DNA of 64,000 bases, taken from contig CAVAIA010000054.1 of NCBI GenBank assembly GCA_963588595.1, positions 1 through 64,000 on the forward strand, written 5' to 3'. Shown here piece after piece: positions 7,688 to 16,432 of the stretch. The DNA comes from Phoenicibacter sp963588595. Lineage in GTDB: Bacteria > Actinomycetota > Coriobacteriia > Coriobacteriales > Eggerthellaceae. The notes below the pieces were generated by a model. It saw only the letters and a program-made list of their open reading frames with translations, made no database searches and was not told the DNA's origin. The translations under genes were made by a program, and so were the position numbers. Each line of letters begins with the position of its first letter. The first letter of the stretch is position 1.

Positions 7688-8872
7688 TTAGATCGTAAGC
7701 GTTATAGTTGATCCGTCGCTTGAAATATATCCTGATAGCGAAACACTTCCAGATGAGGTTGTGTCTTTTTTGCGAACGACTGTGATTGTTTTAGTTGTTA
7801 TTTCAACTCCATCAATAGTAAATAAGGTTGTTGCGTTTAATGTTAACGTGTTTGCGTTTAGAGTTCCATCAAGTTTCACATATTGACCAGACGAGCAAGT
7901 TAGAGTCATCGTTGCCTCTTCCTTTTCTTCCTCTTCTTGTTTTTGTTCTTCTTGAGTCTCACCCTTTGAGTTATCTCCTTCTGTTGCAAGCCACGTCACA
8001 TTGGCTCCCCATCCGTCAACTTCGCTCCACTCAACCCTAACTTTCATCTTTTTGACGAGATCGTAGTGTCCATTAGTTTGATTTGACATCCAACTTTGCC
8101 AATTGCTTTTGTTAGTTGAAACAACGCTGCCGCCACCTTTTTTGGTAAAGATGAAAGTGACTTCGCCGCCATCCTTCGTTATTTCGCCTTCACGGGTGAC
8201 TTCGGCGTCTTGAACGGCATTAGCGCTGCTCTCGTCATAGTCTTTCATCAATGTTAGGGCGTCAGCTTGAACTTGATCTAAGTCAGGCGCTCCATTGGGG
8301 CGATAGTTTGTGGACTCCACTGTAAAAGATCCCTTTTCCCACTTAGAGAGCAGTGAGTTGTAAGTGTATTTTAAACGCATCTTTGAAGTTGAATTGATGC
8401 TCGTGTTTGAAAACTTGACAGTTGCAGTTGCATCACAAGCATAGACTGACGCTGCTTCTCCAGTCGAAGTTGTGACGCGCCCAATTGAGACGTCTTCTAT
8501 TGTTGGCGTTGAACTAGACTTGTCAGATATATATTTTATGGAGTCATACTTTGGAGTTGTGGCGCTCAAAAAGTCTTTGTTTGCTTGCTCGACGGATGGG
8601 CCCTCTGGAGCAGACGAGGCGCTTCCTATGTTTAGAAAGGACACTAAATAAAATGCCACGATGGCAAACACCAAAACAATGAGAATATTTCTAGTCCAAT
8701 TTGCGAGCCTTGTCCACTTTGTGTAGCGGGATCCTCCTGGGAGTTTTTCTTTTGAGGAGTGGTGTGACTTCGATCTTTCAACCTTCGGATTTACTTGATA
8801 TTCCTCTCCAAGATAAGAGACGCCCTCTTCAGGTAAATTTGTGTCGATCATGTCGTTCATTTTACTTGTCAT
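7688..8872 (-). CDS. Membrane-anchored extracytoplasmic protein, function unknown
   Basis: 394 residues, no family recognised. An N-terminal cytoplasmic region of about 60 residues ends in basic WTRLANWTR, then a single membrane segment (62-81), then a long outside region. The outside part has a Ser/Thr-rich stretch with repeated 'x-Val-Glu-Ser-Thr' type strands, a poly-Glu linker (about 312-325), and a C-terminal beta-rich module in which short Thr/Leu-rich strands repeat (TLNANTLTLNATTL). The layout resembles cell-surface or secretion-associated bitopic proteins of Gram-positives. Start codon alternatives are Met5 and Met8. It is followed closely by ispE and is divergent from a flippase gene. 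Confidence 0.7.
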   Translation of the reverse strand: MTSKMNDMIDTNLPEEGVSYLGEEYQVNPKVERSKSHHSSKEKLPGGSRYTKWTRLANWTRNILIVLVFAIVAFYLVSFLNIGSASSAPEGPSVEQANKDFLSATTPKYDSIKYISDKSSSTPTIEDVSIGRVTTSTGEAASVYACDATATVKFSNTSINSTSKMRLKYTYNSLLSKWEKGSFTVESTNYRPNGAPDLDQVQADALTLMKDYDESSANAVQDAEVTREGEITKDGGEVTFIFTKKGGGSVVSTNKSNWQSWMSNQTNGHYDLVKKMKVRVEWSEVDGWGANVTWLATEGDNSKGETQEEQKQEEEEKEEATMTLTCSSGQYVKLDGTLNANTLTLNATTLFTIDGVEITTKTITVVRKKDTTSSGSVSLSGYISSDGSTITLTI

Positions 8873-8945
8873 TTCTTGGAAAGTTGTTAAATTGATAAAC
8901 TAGAATAATTATATAAGGATTTTTAATAGTTTTAGAGCAAAATAC

Positions 8946-10439
8946 ATGAAAAGAAACTTAATAACGAGAATTGTTAATAGTTGGTTCGATCGAGTTGTCG
9001 GAGCAATGAAAGGTGAGGGTCTTTCTGAATCTGAGGAAAGATATGGCGCTCATAGAACCAAAAGAGATTTTGTTTGGAACTCAATAGGAACCGCGTGTTG
9101 GTCTTTTGTTTTTCCTGTTGTGACCATAGTTTCAACTCAACTTGTTGGAGTTGAACAGGCAGGAATGATTTCTATGGCATTTGTCGTTGCTCTTCTTTTG
9201 ATGTTCGTTGGCAATTTTGGAACGAGAGCGTTTCAAGCATCCGACATAAAACATGAACACTCTTTTATTGATTACCAAGTCAACAGATGGCTATCTTGCG
9301 GCTTGATGCTCATTTTGGGTTTCATCTATTGCACTATCAGAGGATATACAGGCATGATGGCAACGATAACAACGGCGGTGTTGTTATATAGAATGGTCGA
9401 CGCTCTAGCTGATGTTTACGAAGGTCGTCTTCAACAAGTTGATAAGCTCTACCTTGCTGGAATTTCTCAAACGGTTAGAAGTTTGGCAGCGTTGCTATTT
9501 TTTAGCATATTTTTGCTCATAACTGGGGATCCAGGAATCGCTTGCTGGGCGATGGCGATAGTTGCGGGAGTAACTTTTATCGTTATCACTTTGCCTCTAG
9601 CGCTTCTAGAGACGCCAAAAACAAGAGAGTTTTCACCTAAAAGTTTAGTTTCTCTAATTAAATCGACAGCTCCATTGTTTATAGCATTGTTTTTGTTCAA
9701 CGTTATAGAGAACATGCCAAAGCTTGTTATGGAAGGCGTTTTAAGTTATGACGCGCAACTTTTCTTCAATGCGCTTTATTTCCCTGCTCAATGTATCTTA
9801 ATAATTGGACAACTTGTCTATAAACCTTTGATTTTGAGGATGGCAGACGTTTGGCAAGACGATTCGAAGAGAAGAAAGTTCGACCTTTTGATTCTAGGGA
9901 TCATGGTCGTGATTCTTGTCATCACGCTAGCTGCATGGTTTGTCATGGCAACAATCGGAATTCCAATTATGTCATTTATGTATGGAGTGGATTTTGAAGG
10001 CTATCGTCAATTGGCTTATGTCATGATAGCCACGGGAGGCGTGACGTGCGCGATAGACTTTGTCTACCAAGTTATAACTGTTATGAGAAGGCAGCGGGAT
10101 GTAACAACTCTTTATTGCGTCACATTTGGATTTTCGTTGTTCATACCTTCCTTGTTAATCGGGTTTGAAGGTTTAAATGGTGCAATATTGAGTTACTTGA
10201 TAATAGAGTCCATTTTGCTCGTTCTTCTCGTTTGGGAATATTTCAGAATAAGAGGCGATTTAACGCGAGAATCGCAAATTAGAAAAGAAACAGAGGAACA
10301 CGTTAGAAAATCATTTTTAGACCTTTATGGCTCAGATGGTTCTCAAAACCAAGAAATGACTGATGACGGAAACAATCAAGGTTATATTGAAAGAAATCGT
10401 GCGAGAAGAGAAGAGCGAAATCGCCACTCGCGACTTTAA
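8946..10439 (+). CDS. Polysaccharide/lipid flippase of the MATE-Wzx (MOP) superfamily
   Basis: 497 residues with about 12-14 hydrophobic segments, beginning after a charged cytoplasmic stretch of about 55 residues. The order (FVWNSIGTACWSFVFPVVTIVSTQLVG, then GNFGTRAFQASDI) is typical of Wzx-like oligosaccharide-lipid translocases, in which the first helix pair is followed by a short Arg-containing loop. The C-terminus is hydrophilic and Arg-rich. It would export an undecaprenyl-linked glycan or teichoic-type precursor. No glycosyltransferase genes sit alongside, so the substrate is unknown. Confidence 0.75.
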   Translation: MKRNLITRIVNSWFDRVVGAMKGEGLSESEERYGAHRTKRDFVWNSIGTACWSFVFPVVTIVSTQLVGVEQAGMISMAFVVALLLMFVGNFGTRAFQASDIKHEHSFIDYQVNRWLSCGLMLILGFIYCTIRGYTGMMATITTAVLLYRMVDALADVYEGRLQQVDKLYLAGISQTVRSLAALLFFSIFLLITGDPGIACWAMAIVAGVTFIVITLPLALLETPKTREFSPKSLVSLIKSTAPLFIALFLFNVIENMPKLVMEGVLSYDAQLFFNALYFPAQCILIIGQLVYKPLILRMADVWQDDSKRRKFDLLILGIMVVILVITLAAWFVMATIGIPIMSFMYGVDFEGYRQLAYVMIATGGVTCAIDFVYQVITVMRRQRDVTTLYCVTFGFSLFIPSLLIGFEGLNGAILSYLIIESILLVLLVWEYFRIRGDLTRESQIRKETEEHVRKSFLDLYGSDGSQNQEMTDDGNNQGYIERNRARREERNRHSRL

Positions 10440-10533
10440 AAAGTTATATAATTTTTAAAAAGTTCTGTTTCTGTGAAAGCTATATATTTCTGCTATTTTC
10501 ATTATTAATTTATTCTTTAGGAAGGATTGTATT

Positions 10534-11682
10534 ATGCCAGCTGCTCCAACAGAGTTGCCAAAGACATTTGAGGGATATCAAGAGGCAAGAAAACAAGGTT
10601 TTTTGAAAGTAAAGGATTTTAAGGATAAAGGTGGGAAGCTTGTAGGTTATCTTTGCACATATGCGCCGCTAGAAATAGTGGACGCTGCAGGAGCTTCGGC
10701 TGTTGGACTTTGCGGAACTTCAGATGAGGTTATTCCTCAAGCTGAAACTGTTCTTCCAGCAAATCTTTGTCCTTTGATTAAGTCGACCTACGGCTTTGCC
10801 TACACTGACAAATGCCCCTATACCTATTTTTCTGACGTCATCATCGGGGAGACAACTTGTGACGGGAAAAAGAAGATGTATGAGTTGTTAAAAGATTTAA
10901 AGGATGTCTACATCTTAATGTTGCCTCATGACAGAAACAGACCATGGGCGAGGGAGGCTTGGAAAAGCGAGATTGTCGCGCTTAAAGATTTTTTGGAGAA
11001 GAAATTCGATTGCACAATAACGGACGAATTAGTTCGAGATGCGACAAAAAATAGAAATAGACTCAGAAGCGCGATATGCGATTTATATGAGCTTCAATTG
11101 AAAGGGACAACTGCACTAACATCGGTCGAGCTTTTAAGTGCAATGGCTGCTGGCAGCTTTAATTTAGATGTCAATGACTACATTGCAACTCTTGAGAACA
11201 TGGTGAGCGAGAATAAGGGCAAATGCAATGAGGAGAATGACAAGAAAAAGAGGATTGTTTTAACTGGCTGCCCTTCAAATGGAGTTATAAATAAGATTGC
11301 GAAGTCGATAGACGACAATGGAGGTGTTGTTGTTGTCAATGACTCTTGCGCTGGAGAGCGAACAAACCGCTTCAAAGTCGACCCAGATGCTGAGGATATA
11401 TATGGGGCGCTCGCTGATAAATATTTTGACATTAATTGTTCGATTATGACCCCTAACGATGGCAGAATGACCAACACGATTGAAATGGCAAGAAAATATC
11501 AAGCTGATGGTGTGATTGACATGGTTTTGAATTGTTGCCACACGTTTAATGTCGAAAGTGCTTTGATGCAAAGAGCTTGCGAGGAGGCGGGATTGCCTTA
11601 TCTTAAGATTGAAACGGATTATTCACAAGGCGATGCAGGTCAAATAGACACTCGAATTGCTGCATTTATTGAGACACTTTAG
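10534..11682 (+). CDS. YjiM-like 2-hydroxyacyl-CoA dehydratase family / double-cubane cluster reductase
   Basis: 382 residues. Closely resembles the E. coli YjiM branch of the HgdB/FldB/BcrC superfamily (383 aa), including FEGYQEARKQGF, LCGTSDEVIPQAE, LCPLIKSTYGFAYTDKCPY, GETTCDGKKKMYE and the C-terminal IETDYSQGDAGQIDTR. Members characterised in Carboxydothermus hold an [Fe8S9] double-cubane cluster and reduce small molecules with ATP-driven electrons from a partner activator. Conserved cysteines at LCPLI, DKCPY, TTCDG, TGCPS and DSCAG could ligate the cluster; I cannot tell exactly which. The activator is the next gene. A strong AGGAAGGA precedes the ATG. Substrate unknown. Confidence 0.85.
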   Translation: MPAAPTELPKTFEGYQEARKQGFLKVKDFKDKGGKLVGYLCTYAPLEIVDAAGASAVGLCGTSDEVIPQAETVLPANLCPLIKSTYGFAYTDKCPYTYFSDVIIGETTCDGKKKMYELLKDLKDVYILMLPHDRNRPWAREAWKSEIVALKDFLEKKFDCTITDELVRDATKNRNRLRSAICDLYELQLKGTTALTSVELLSAMAAGSFNLDVNDYIATLENMVSENKGKCNEENDKKKRIVLTGCPSNGVINKIAKSIDDNGGVVVVNDSCAGERTNRFKVDPDAEDIYGALADKYFDINCSIMTPNDGRMTNTIEMARKYQADGVIDMVLNCCHTFNVESALMQRACEEAGLPYLKIETDYSQGDAGQIDTRIAAFIETL

Positions 11683-11695
11683 TTAGCCGTTTTAT

Positions 11696-12445
11696 ATGTA
11701 TTCAATTGGAATCGACATAGGCTCAACATCGGCAAAGGCAGCGGTCGTTGAAGATGGCAAAATTGCTTTTACTACCGTTATGCCAACAGGATATAACAGC
11801 GTGGATGCGGCTGATCGCTTAAAAGAAGAAATTCAAAGCGCGGGTTTTGAGATAGGCGAGGATGTTGGGGTTGTTGCGACGGGATATGGGAGAATCTCAG
11901 TTCCTTATGCAGACAAAACTGTGACAGAGATAACTTGCCACGGACGAGGTGCCTCCTTTTTGTTTGGCGAGGATCTAACTGTTATAGACATCGGAGGGCA
12001 GGACACAAAGGCGGTCAAGATAGAGAATGGCACTGTCTCAAAATTCTTGATGAATGATAAATGTAGTGCTGGAACTGGAAAGTTTCTCGAGATTATGGCA
12101 AACCGTTTGGGGGTAACACTTTCAGAGTTGATGGACATGGCCAAGAAAGGCGAGATTACTCCAATTTCTTCAATGTGCACAGTTTTTGCAGAGAGCGAAG
12201 TTATTTCTTTGATAGGTAAAGGAACACCAAGAGAAAACATTGCAAGAGGAGTTGTTGATTCGGTCGTTACAAAAGTTTGCTCTTTGGTTGGAAGGGTTGG
12301 CGGTGAAAAATATGCTCTAACTGGTGGACTTTGCGACGAGGAGTTCATGGTCGAGTCACTTAAAAATGCTCTTGGGGCTGATGTTGTTACATGTTCAAAC
12401 GCAAGGTTTGCAGGAGCTATAGGAGCTGCGCTAAGTGCTAAATGA
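11696..12445 (+). CDS. ATP-dependent activator of 2-hydroxyacyl-CoA dehydratase-type reductase (YjiL/HgdC-like)
   Basis: 249-residue ASKHA-fold ATPase. YSIGIDIGSTSAKAAVV is the phosphate-1 loop; DIGGQDTKAVKI is the adenosine/phosphate-2 region; NDKCSAGTGKFLEIMA and SSMCTVFAESEVISL supply the two cysteines that bridge one [4Fe-4S] cluster across the homodimer. Family members pass electrons from ferredoxin or flavodoxin to the catalytic protein while hydrolysing ATP. The ATG lies 13 bases after the catalytic gene's stop, and a ferredoxin gene is encoded two genes on, which would be the natural electron donor. Confidence 0.93.
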   Translation: MYSIGIDIGSTSAKAAVVEDGKIAFTTVMPTGYNSVDAADRLKEEIQSAGFEIGEDVGVVATGYGRISVPYADKTVTEITCHGRGASFLFGEDLTVIDIGGQDTKAVKIENGTVSKFLMNDKCSAGTGKFLEIMANRLGVTLSELMDMAKKGEITPISSMCTVFAESEVISLIGKGTPRENIARGVVDSVVTKVCSLVGRVGGEKYALTGGLCDEEFMVESLKNALGADVVTCSNARFAGAIGAALSAK

Positions 12446-12507
12446 TGGCAAAATTTAGGCCATCTTTAGAATAAAATTCAAGTTTGGTTACGAAAAAGGA
12501 GAGAAAA

Positions 12508-12846
12508 ATGAGTGGAAAAGTAGTTTTAATTGCACAAGACAAAATGGGTCATGGAGATGACACGCTTGGCAAAAAATTGATGAATGCGTTTATTTATTCG
12601 CTAACAGAGGCAGAGGAAAAACCAAGCCATGTTCTTCTCTACAATGGTGGCGCTTATCTTACGCAAGAGGGCGCAGAGACTGTTGAGGATTTTAAGAAAC
12701 TAGAGGAAGCTGGCGTTGAGATTTTGACTTGCGGAACATGCACAGAATTTTTCAACATTTCAGAGACAGTTGCCGTTGGCGCCATAACAAATATGTATGA
12801 AATAGTTGAGATTTGCACAGAAGCAGACAGCGTTATTCGCCCTTAG
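12508..12846 (+). CDS. YedF C-terminal-like DsrE-family protein
   Basis: 112 residues from ATG 12508, chosen because GGAGAG lies just in front; an in-frame TTG at 12484 has no such site. Matches the C-terminal domain of the 'sulfurtransferase-like selenium metabolism protein YedF': DKMGHGDDTLGKKLMNAF, LLYNGGAYLT, LEEAGVEILTCGTC and GAITNMYEIVE. The pair of cysteines in TCGTC is the conserved redox or sulfur-relay site of the DsrE-like fold. The N-terminal TusA-like domain found in full YedF is absent. Its place between the activator and ferredoxin genes suggests a part in the same redox or sulfur pathway; the actual reaction is unknown. Confidence 0.8.
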   Translation: MSGKVVLIAQDKMGHGDDTLGKKLMNAFIYSLTEAEEKPSHVLLYNGGAYLTQEGAETVEDFKKLEEAGVEILTCGTCTEFFNISETVAVGAITNMYEIVEICTEADSVIRP

Positions 12847-12901
12847 GTTTGCTCTTTAACTTTTAACTAAAAAAAATTCTTTACAAAAGAAACTTTTTTG
12901 T

Positions 12902-12917
12902 TATCGTATATACGATA
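12902..12917. promoter_or_regulatory. Perfect 16-bp palindrome upstream of ferredoxin gene
   Basis: TATCGTATATACGATA reads identically on both strands. It sits in the 111-base gap between the YedF-like gene and the ferredoxin gene, about 40 bases before the ferredoxin start, in an AT-rich stretch. It could be an operator for a dimeric regulator. No matching site was noticed elsewhere in the window. Confidence 0.45.
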
Positions 12918-12957
12918 GTTTTGGATATTAAATTTTAGTTTTGTAAAGGAGTTAATG

Positions 12958-13146
12958 ATGCCACGTCCAATTTTAGACACGACAGAGTGTATTGCATGCG
13001 AAGTTTGTGTTGAAGCTTGTCCTCAAGGCGTTTTGGAAGTGAAAGGCGACGTTGTTGAGGTCGTTGCAGAGGATAGCTGCATTGGTTGCGGTGATTGCAT
13101 GGAGGAATGCCCGATGGGATGCATCACCGAAATTCAAGAAGACTAG
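12958..13146 (+). CDS. 2[4Fe-4S] ferredoxin-type protein
   Basis: 62 residues from the second of two adjacent ATGs; AAAGGAG lies 6 bases before this one but only 3 before the first. Two C-x2-C-x2-C-x3-C-P motifs are complete: CIACEVCVEACP and CIGCGDCMEECP, so two [4Fe-4S] clusters are expected. The short connecting hairpin is typical of bacterial low-potential ferredoxins. It probably supplies electrons to the YjiL-like activator two genes upstream. A palindrome upstream may give it its own control. Confidence 0.92.
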   Translation: MPRPILDTTECIACEVCVEACPQGVLEVKGDVVEVVAEDSCIGCGDCMEECPMGCITEIQED

Positions 13147-13158
13147 AATTTCTAACCA

Positions 13159-13773
13159 ATGCATAGAGTTATTGTTGCAACTTCAAATGAGGGAAAAGCA
13201 AGAGAGCTTGAAGCGATGCTCAAGCTCTCTAATTATAAGCTCGAGTCCTTAAAGGAAGCTGGTATTGAAAGCGACCCTGTCGAAGATGAAACGACTTTTC
13301 TCGGCAACGCGAGAATCAAGGCGAGAGCGGCATTTGAGGAGTGCAAGAAAAGAAACATCGAAGCTTGCGTTTTAGCTGACGATTCAGGCATTTGTATAGA
13401 TGCTTTGGACGGAAGACCTGGAGTTTTGTCTGCAAGATATGCAGGAGTTGGCGCAGGTCAAGATGCTATCAACAAAAAGATTTTCGAAGAACTAAAAGAT
13501 GTCCCTATGGAGAAAAGGGACGCTCATTTCACGTGTAGTTTGTTTTTCATCATGGAGGATGGTGAAGAAATTCGGGTCGAAGGGAATTGCTTTGGGCGAA
13601 TCGCTTTTTCACCTAAGGGTGAGCATGGTTTTGGCTATGACCCAATCTTTCTTTCAAAAGATTTCAACTATGAGAAGACATTTGGGGAAATTGATTCGGA
13701 CATCAAGAACGAGATATCACACCGAGCTCGAGCGGTTAGCCAACTTAAAATGGCGCTTTCTTTTTTCAATTAA
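13159..13773 (+). CDS. rdgB: XTP/dITP diphosphatase (RdgB/HAM1)
   Basis: House-cleaning nucleotide hydrolase of 204 residues that removes dITP, XTP and related deaminated purines. Motifs: VIVATSNEGKARELEAML at the N-terminus, DDSGICIDALDGRPGVLSARYAG with the catalytic Asp, GFGYDPIF, and SHRARAVSQL at the end. It begins 12 bases after the ferredoxin gene with no clear ribosome binding site, so it is likely read from the same message. A terminator follows. Confidence 0.95.
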   Translation: MHRVIVATSNEGKARELEAMLKLSNYKLESLKEAGIESDPVEDETTFLGNARIKARAAFEECKKRNIEACVLADDSGICIDALDGRPGVLSARYAGVGAGQDAINKKIFEELKDVPMEKRDAHFTCSLFFIMEDGEEIRVEGNCFGRIAFSPKGEHGFGYDPIFLSKDFNYEKTFGEIDSDIKNEISHRARAVSQLKMALSFFN

Positions 13774-13776
13774 AAA

Positions 13777-13800
13777 CCCTCAAGCGTTCAAACTTGAGGG
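13777..13800. terminator. Bidirectional Rho-independent terminator between rdgB and feoB
   Basis: An 8-bp stem CCCTCAAG/CTTGAGGG with an 8-base loop. It is flanked on the left by AAAAA (a T-run when read on the minus strand, serving feoB) and on the right by CTTTAATTT (a weaker T-rich tail serving rdgB). It lies between convergent genes. Confidence 0.85.
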
Positions 13801-13834
13801 CTTTAATTTGGATTATATATAAAAACTTTGCAGA

Positions 13835-16129
13835 TTAGTTTTTATGACAATATCCTTTAGCGGGGCAAGTTTCACATCCGCAATCGCAAAGTGCGCTCCC
13901 GCCTTTTCTTTTTCGGTCCACCATGCGCCATATGATAATGGCAACGATGGCAATGAGCAAAACAACAACGCCCGTGAAATCAAATTGTCCAGTTATAACA
14001 TTGCCAATTTGGTTTATCAACATGGCAACCAGATAAGCAAATCCGCATTGATAACCGATCGCAAACCAAAACCAACGAGAATTATTCATCTCTCGCTTTA
14101 TTGCTCCCATCGCAGCAAAGCAAGGGGCGCAAAGAAGATTGAAGAACAAAAACGCGAGAGCGGCTTGCGCAGGCAAACTTGAGAAGAAAGTTGCAACGCC
14201 GCTCGTTCCGCCATAAATAACGCTCATCGTTGAAACGAGGTTTTCTTTTGCGACAAGTCCTGTTAGAACTGTGACAGTTGTTTGCCATTCTCCAAATCCA
14301 AGGGGAGCAAATATCCAACAAATGACTCCGCCGAGCATCGCGAGGATAGAGAAGTTAATTTCTTCTTCCTCAAGCATCCTGAATTCGCCATCAGCGACTC
14401 CGAAGTTAAGAAGGAACCAAATGACGATAGTTGAAAGCAAGATGATCGTTCCAGCCTTTTTGATGAATGCCCATGAGCGATCCCACATAGTTTTTAGGAC
14501 GGAGGTGAGCTTCGGGAGGTGATATTGAGGCAGCTCCATAATAAATGGAGACGATTGAGCTTTAAACGACTTTAAGCGTTGCAAGAAAAGGCCGCTGATC
14601 AAAATTGCAAGAACGCCACCGAAGTAGGCAAGAGTTGAGATTAGCGCTGCATAAGATCCACCCATAATTGCGCCAGCGATAAGGGAGATGATTGGAATCT
14701 TCGCATTGCAAGGAATCATCGTTGTTGTCATTGCAGTTATGCGCCTCTCCTTTGGCTCTTCAATCGTTCTAGTTGACATAATTGCAGGAACGCCACATCC
14801 AGTTGACAAAAGCATTGGGATGACGCTTTTTCCAGATAGCCCAAACTTCCTAAATAAGCGATCCAAAACGAATGCCACTCGCGACATATATCCACATTCC
14901 TCGATGAATGCAAGACACAAGAACAAAACCATCAATTGCGGAACGAAACCAAGAACCGCTCCAACGCCTCCAATAATTCCATCAACGACAAGCCCAACAA
15001 ACCATGGAGGAGAATCGATAGATTCCAGCCAATTTCTTGCTGCATCGTTAACCGATGGGACGAATCCTTCATATTGAGAAGGGTCTGGCTCATCGGTTTG
15101 TGCCGCGTTAACACCGCTAGCAAATCTCTCACAAGCTTCCTCGTAAGCTTGTTGGCTTTGTTCATTTACGAAAAACCCATCCCCGAACAGACCGTCATTA
15201 ACCCAATCTGTTGCAGGTTGACCAACCCACACCATAGCTATGTTAAAGATAAGGAACATAACAAGCGCAAATATAGGAATCCCAAGCCAACGGTTTGTTA
15301 CGATCGCGTCAATTTTTTCACTGATTGGAGTTTTTTTCTTCTCTGGTTCTTTTTTTGCAAGAGACACAATTGGGACGATATAGTCATAGCGAGCATTCGT
15401 TATAATCGTTTCTGCGTCATCTCCAAGCTCTTTTTCTGCGCTAACTATGTCTTGCTCTATGTGGTCTCGATCCTCTTTCGAGATGTTGAGTTTCTCTAAA
15501 ATCTTCTCGTCACGCTCAAAAATCTTTATTGCATACCACTTTTGCATAGACGAAGGTTCATCGTGCAAAACTCTCTCCTCAATGTGGGCTAGAGCATGTT
15601 CAACGCACCCTGCGTAGAAGTGTTTAGGATCGTGATATCCCTGTTTTGCAACTTCTATGGCAGCTTTTTTAACTTCTTCTATGTTTTCGCCCTTCGCGGC
15701 AGATATTTCAATTACAGGGCACCCCAATTTTTCGCTCAAAAGCTTAGTGTTAAGACTAGTTCCGCTCTTTTTAACAACGTCCATCATGTTGATTGCTATG
15801 ACAATTGGAATCCCAAGATCCATGAGTTGCGTTGTTAGATAGAGGTTTCTCTCAATGTTAGAGCCGTCAACGATGTTTAAGATGACGTCAGGTTTTTCGT
15901 CTATGAGGAAGTTTCTTGCAACGACCTCTTCTTGTGTGTAAGGGGAAAGGGAATAAATCCCAGGCAAGTCAGTGATTTGAACATCCTTTTCGCCTCGAAC
16001 GAACCCATGTTTCTTTTCGACCGTGACGCCAGGCCAATTTCCAACATATTGATTCGCTCCAGTTAGAGCATTAAATAGAGTTGTCTTCCCAGAGTTTGGA
16101 TTACCTGCGAGTGCTATATTGATAGTCAT
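13835..16129 (-). CDS. feoB: Ferrous iron transport protein B
   Basis: 764 residues. The N-terminal G-protein domain shows GNPNSGKT (9-16), GNWPGVTVEKK (switch I), DLPGIYSL (G3) and NMMD (G4); a helical spacer follows, then a membrane domain with two Gate motifs (FVPQLMVLFLCLAFIEECGYMSR and related). The C-terminus carries a short cysteine-rich tail (CDCGCETCPAKGYC), common in anaerobes. It moves Fe2+ into the cell. Only 1 base separates it from the upstream feoA stop. Two iron-box-like operators precede the pair. Confidence 0.97.
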   Translation of the reverse strand: MTINIALAGNPNSGKTTLFNALTGANQYVGNWPGVTVEKKHGFVRGEKDVQITDLPGIYSLSPYTQEEVVARNFLIDEKPDVILNIVDGSNIERNLYLTTQLMDLGIPIVIAINMMDVVKKSGTSLNTKLLSEKLGCPVIEISAAKGENIEEVKKAAIEVAKQGYHDPKHFYAGCVEHALAHIEERVLHDEPSSMQKWYAIKIFERDEKILEKLNISKEDRDHIEQDIVSAEKELGDDAETIITNARYDYIVPIVSLAKKEPEKKKTPISEKIDAIVTNRWLGIPIFALVMFLIFNIAMVWVGQPATDWVNDGLFGDGFFVNEQSQQAYEEACERFASGVNAAQTDEPDPSQYEGFVPSVNDAARNWLESIDSPPWFVGLVVDGIIGGVGAVLGFVPQLMVLFLCLAFIEECGYMSRVAFVLDRLFRKFGLSGKSVIPMLLSTGCGVPAIMSTRTIEEPKERRITAMTTTMIPCNAKIPIISLIAGAIMGGSYAALISTLAYFGGVLAILISGLFLQRLKSFKAQSSPFIMELPQYHLPKLTSVLKTMWDRSWAFIKKAGTIILLSTIVIWFLLNFGVADGEFRMLEEEEINFSILAMLGGVICWIFAPLGFGEWQTTVTVLTGLVAKENLVSTMSVIYGGTSGVATFFSSLPAQAALAFLFFNLLCAPCFAAMGAIKREMNNSRWFWFAIGYQCGFAYLVAMLINQIGNVITGQFDFTGVVVLLIAIVAIIIWRMVDRKRKGGSALCDCGCETCPAKGYCHKN

Positions 16130-16130
16130 C

Positions 16131-16352
16131 CTATTCCACCTCCACGAGTTCAGCGTCTTTTCTTCTAAGACTTAAGTGATATCCGCGAAGTTCAAGCTCC
16201 ATAGGGTCTCCCAAAGGAGCGTTTTTAACAACACTAATTTGAGTCCCCCGCGTTATTCCCATGTCCATTATTCGCCTTCGAAGCGCACCTTCCCCATGTA
16301 TTTTTTTAACGATAAATTGCTCTCCGACTTTTGCATCTTTCATTGTCTTCAT
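16131..16352 (-). CDS. feoA: Ferrous iron transport protein A
   Basis: 73-residue SH3-like protein that helps FeoB. The pattern GEQFIVKKIHGEGALRRRIMDMGITRGTQISVVKNAPLGDP is classic FeoA, as is the C-terminal LRGYHLSLRRKDAELVEVE. The start is ATG 16352: AGGAG lies 6 bases before it, whereas an in-frame TTG one codon earlier would be only 3 bases away. Expression should respond to iron through the palindromic sites upstream. Confidence 0.95.
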   Translation of the reverse strand: MKTMKDAKVGEQFIVKKIHGEGALRRRIMDMGITRGTQISVVKNAPLGDPMELELRGYHLSLRRKDAELVEVE

Positions 16353-16400
16353 CAAATTCTCCTAATTTCAAAACTTTTTAAACAGTTATTCGAAACATAA

Positions 16401-16416
16401 GTTAGCATAAGCTAAC
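16401..16416. promoter_or_regulatory. DtxR/IdeR-like iron box, proximal site
   Basis: GTTAGCATAAGCTAAC: arms GTTAGC/GCTAAC with two central mismatches to perfect symmetry. It resembles DtxR-family operators (TTAGGTTAGCCTAA type) and lies about 49 bases upstream of the feoA start. Its centre is 32 bp (three helical turns) from a second copy. Confidence 0.7.
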
Positions 16417-16432
16417 AACCTTTTAAAAATAT

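Noticed and set aside
12444..12464. Hairpin GATGGC/GCCATC after the activator gene, possible terminator
   Set aside because: Stem of 6 bp with a 9-base loop and no real T-run; too weak to call.
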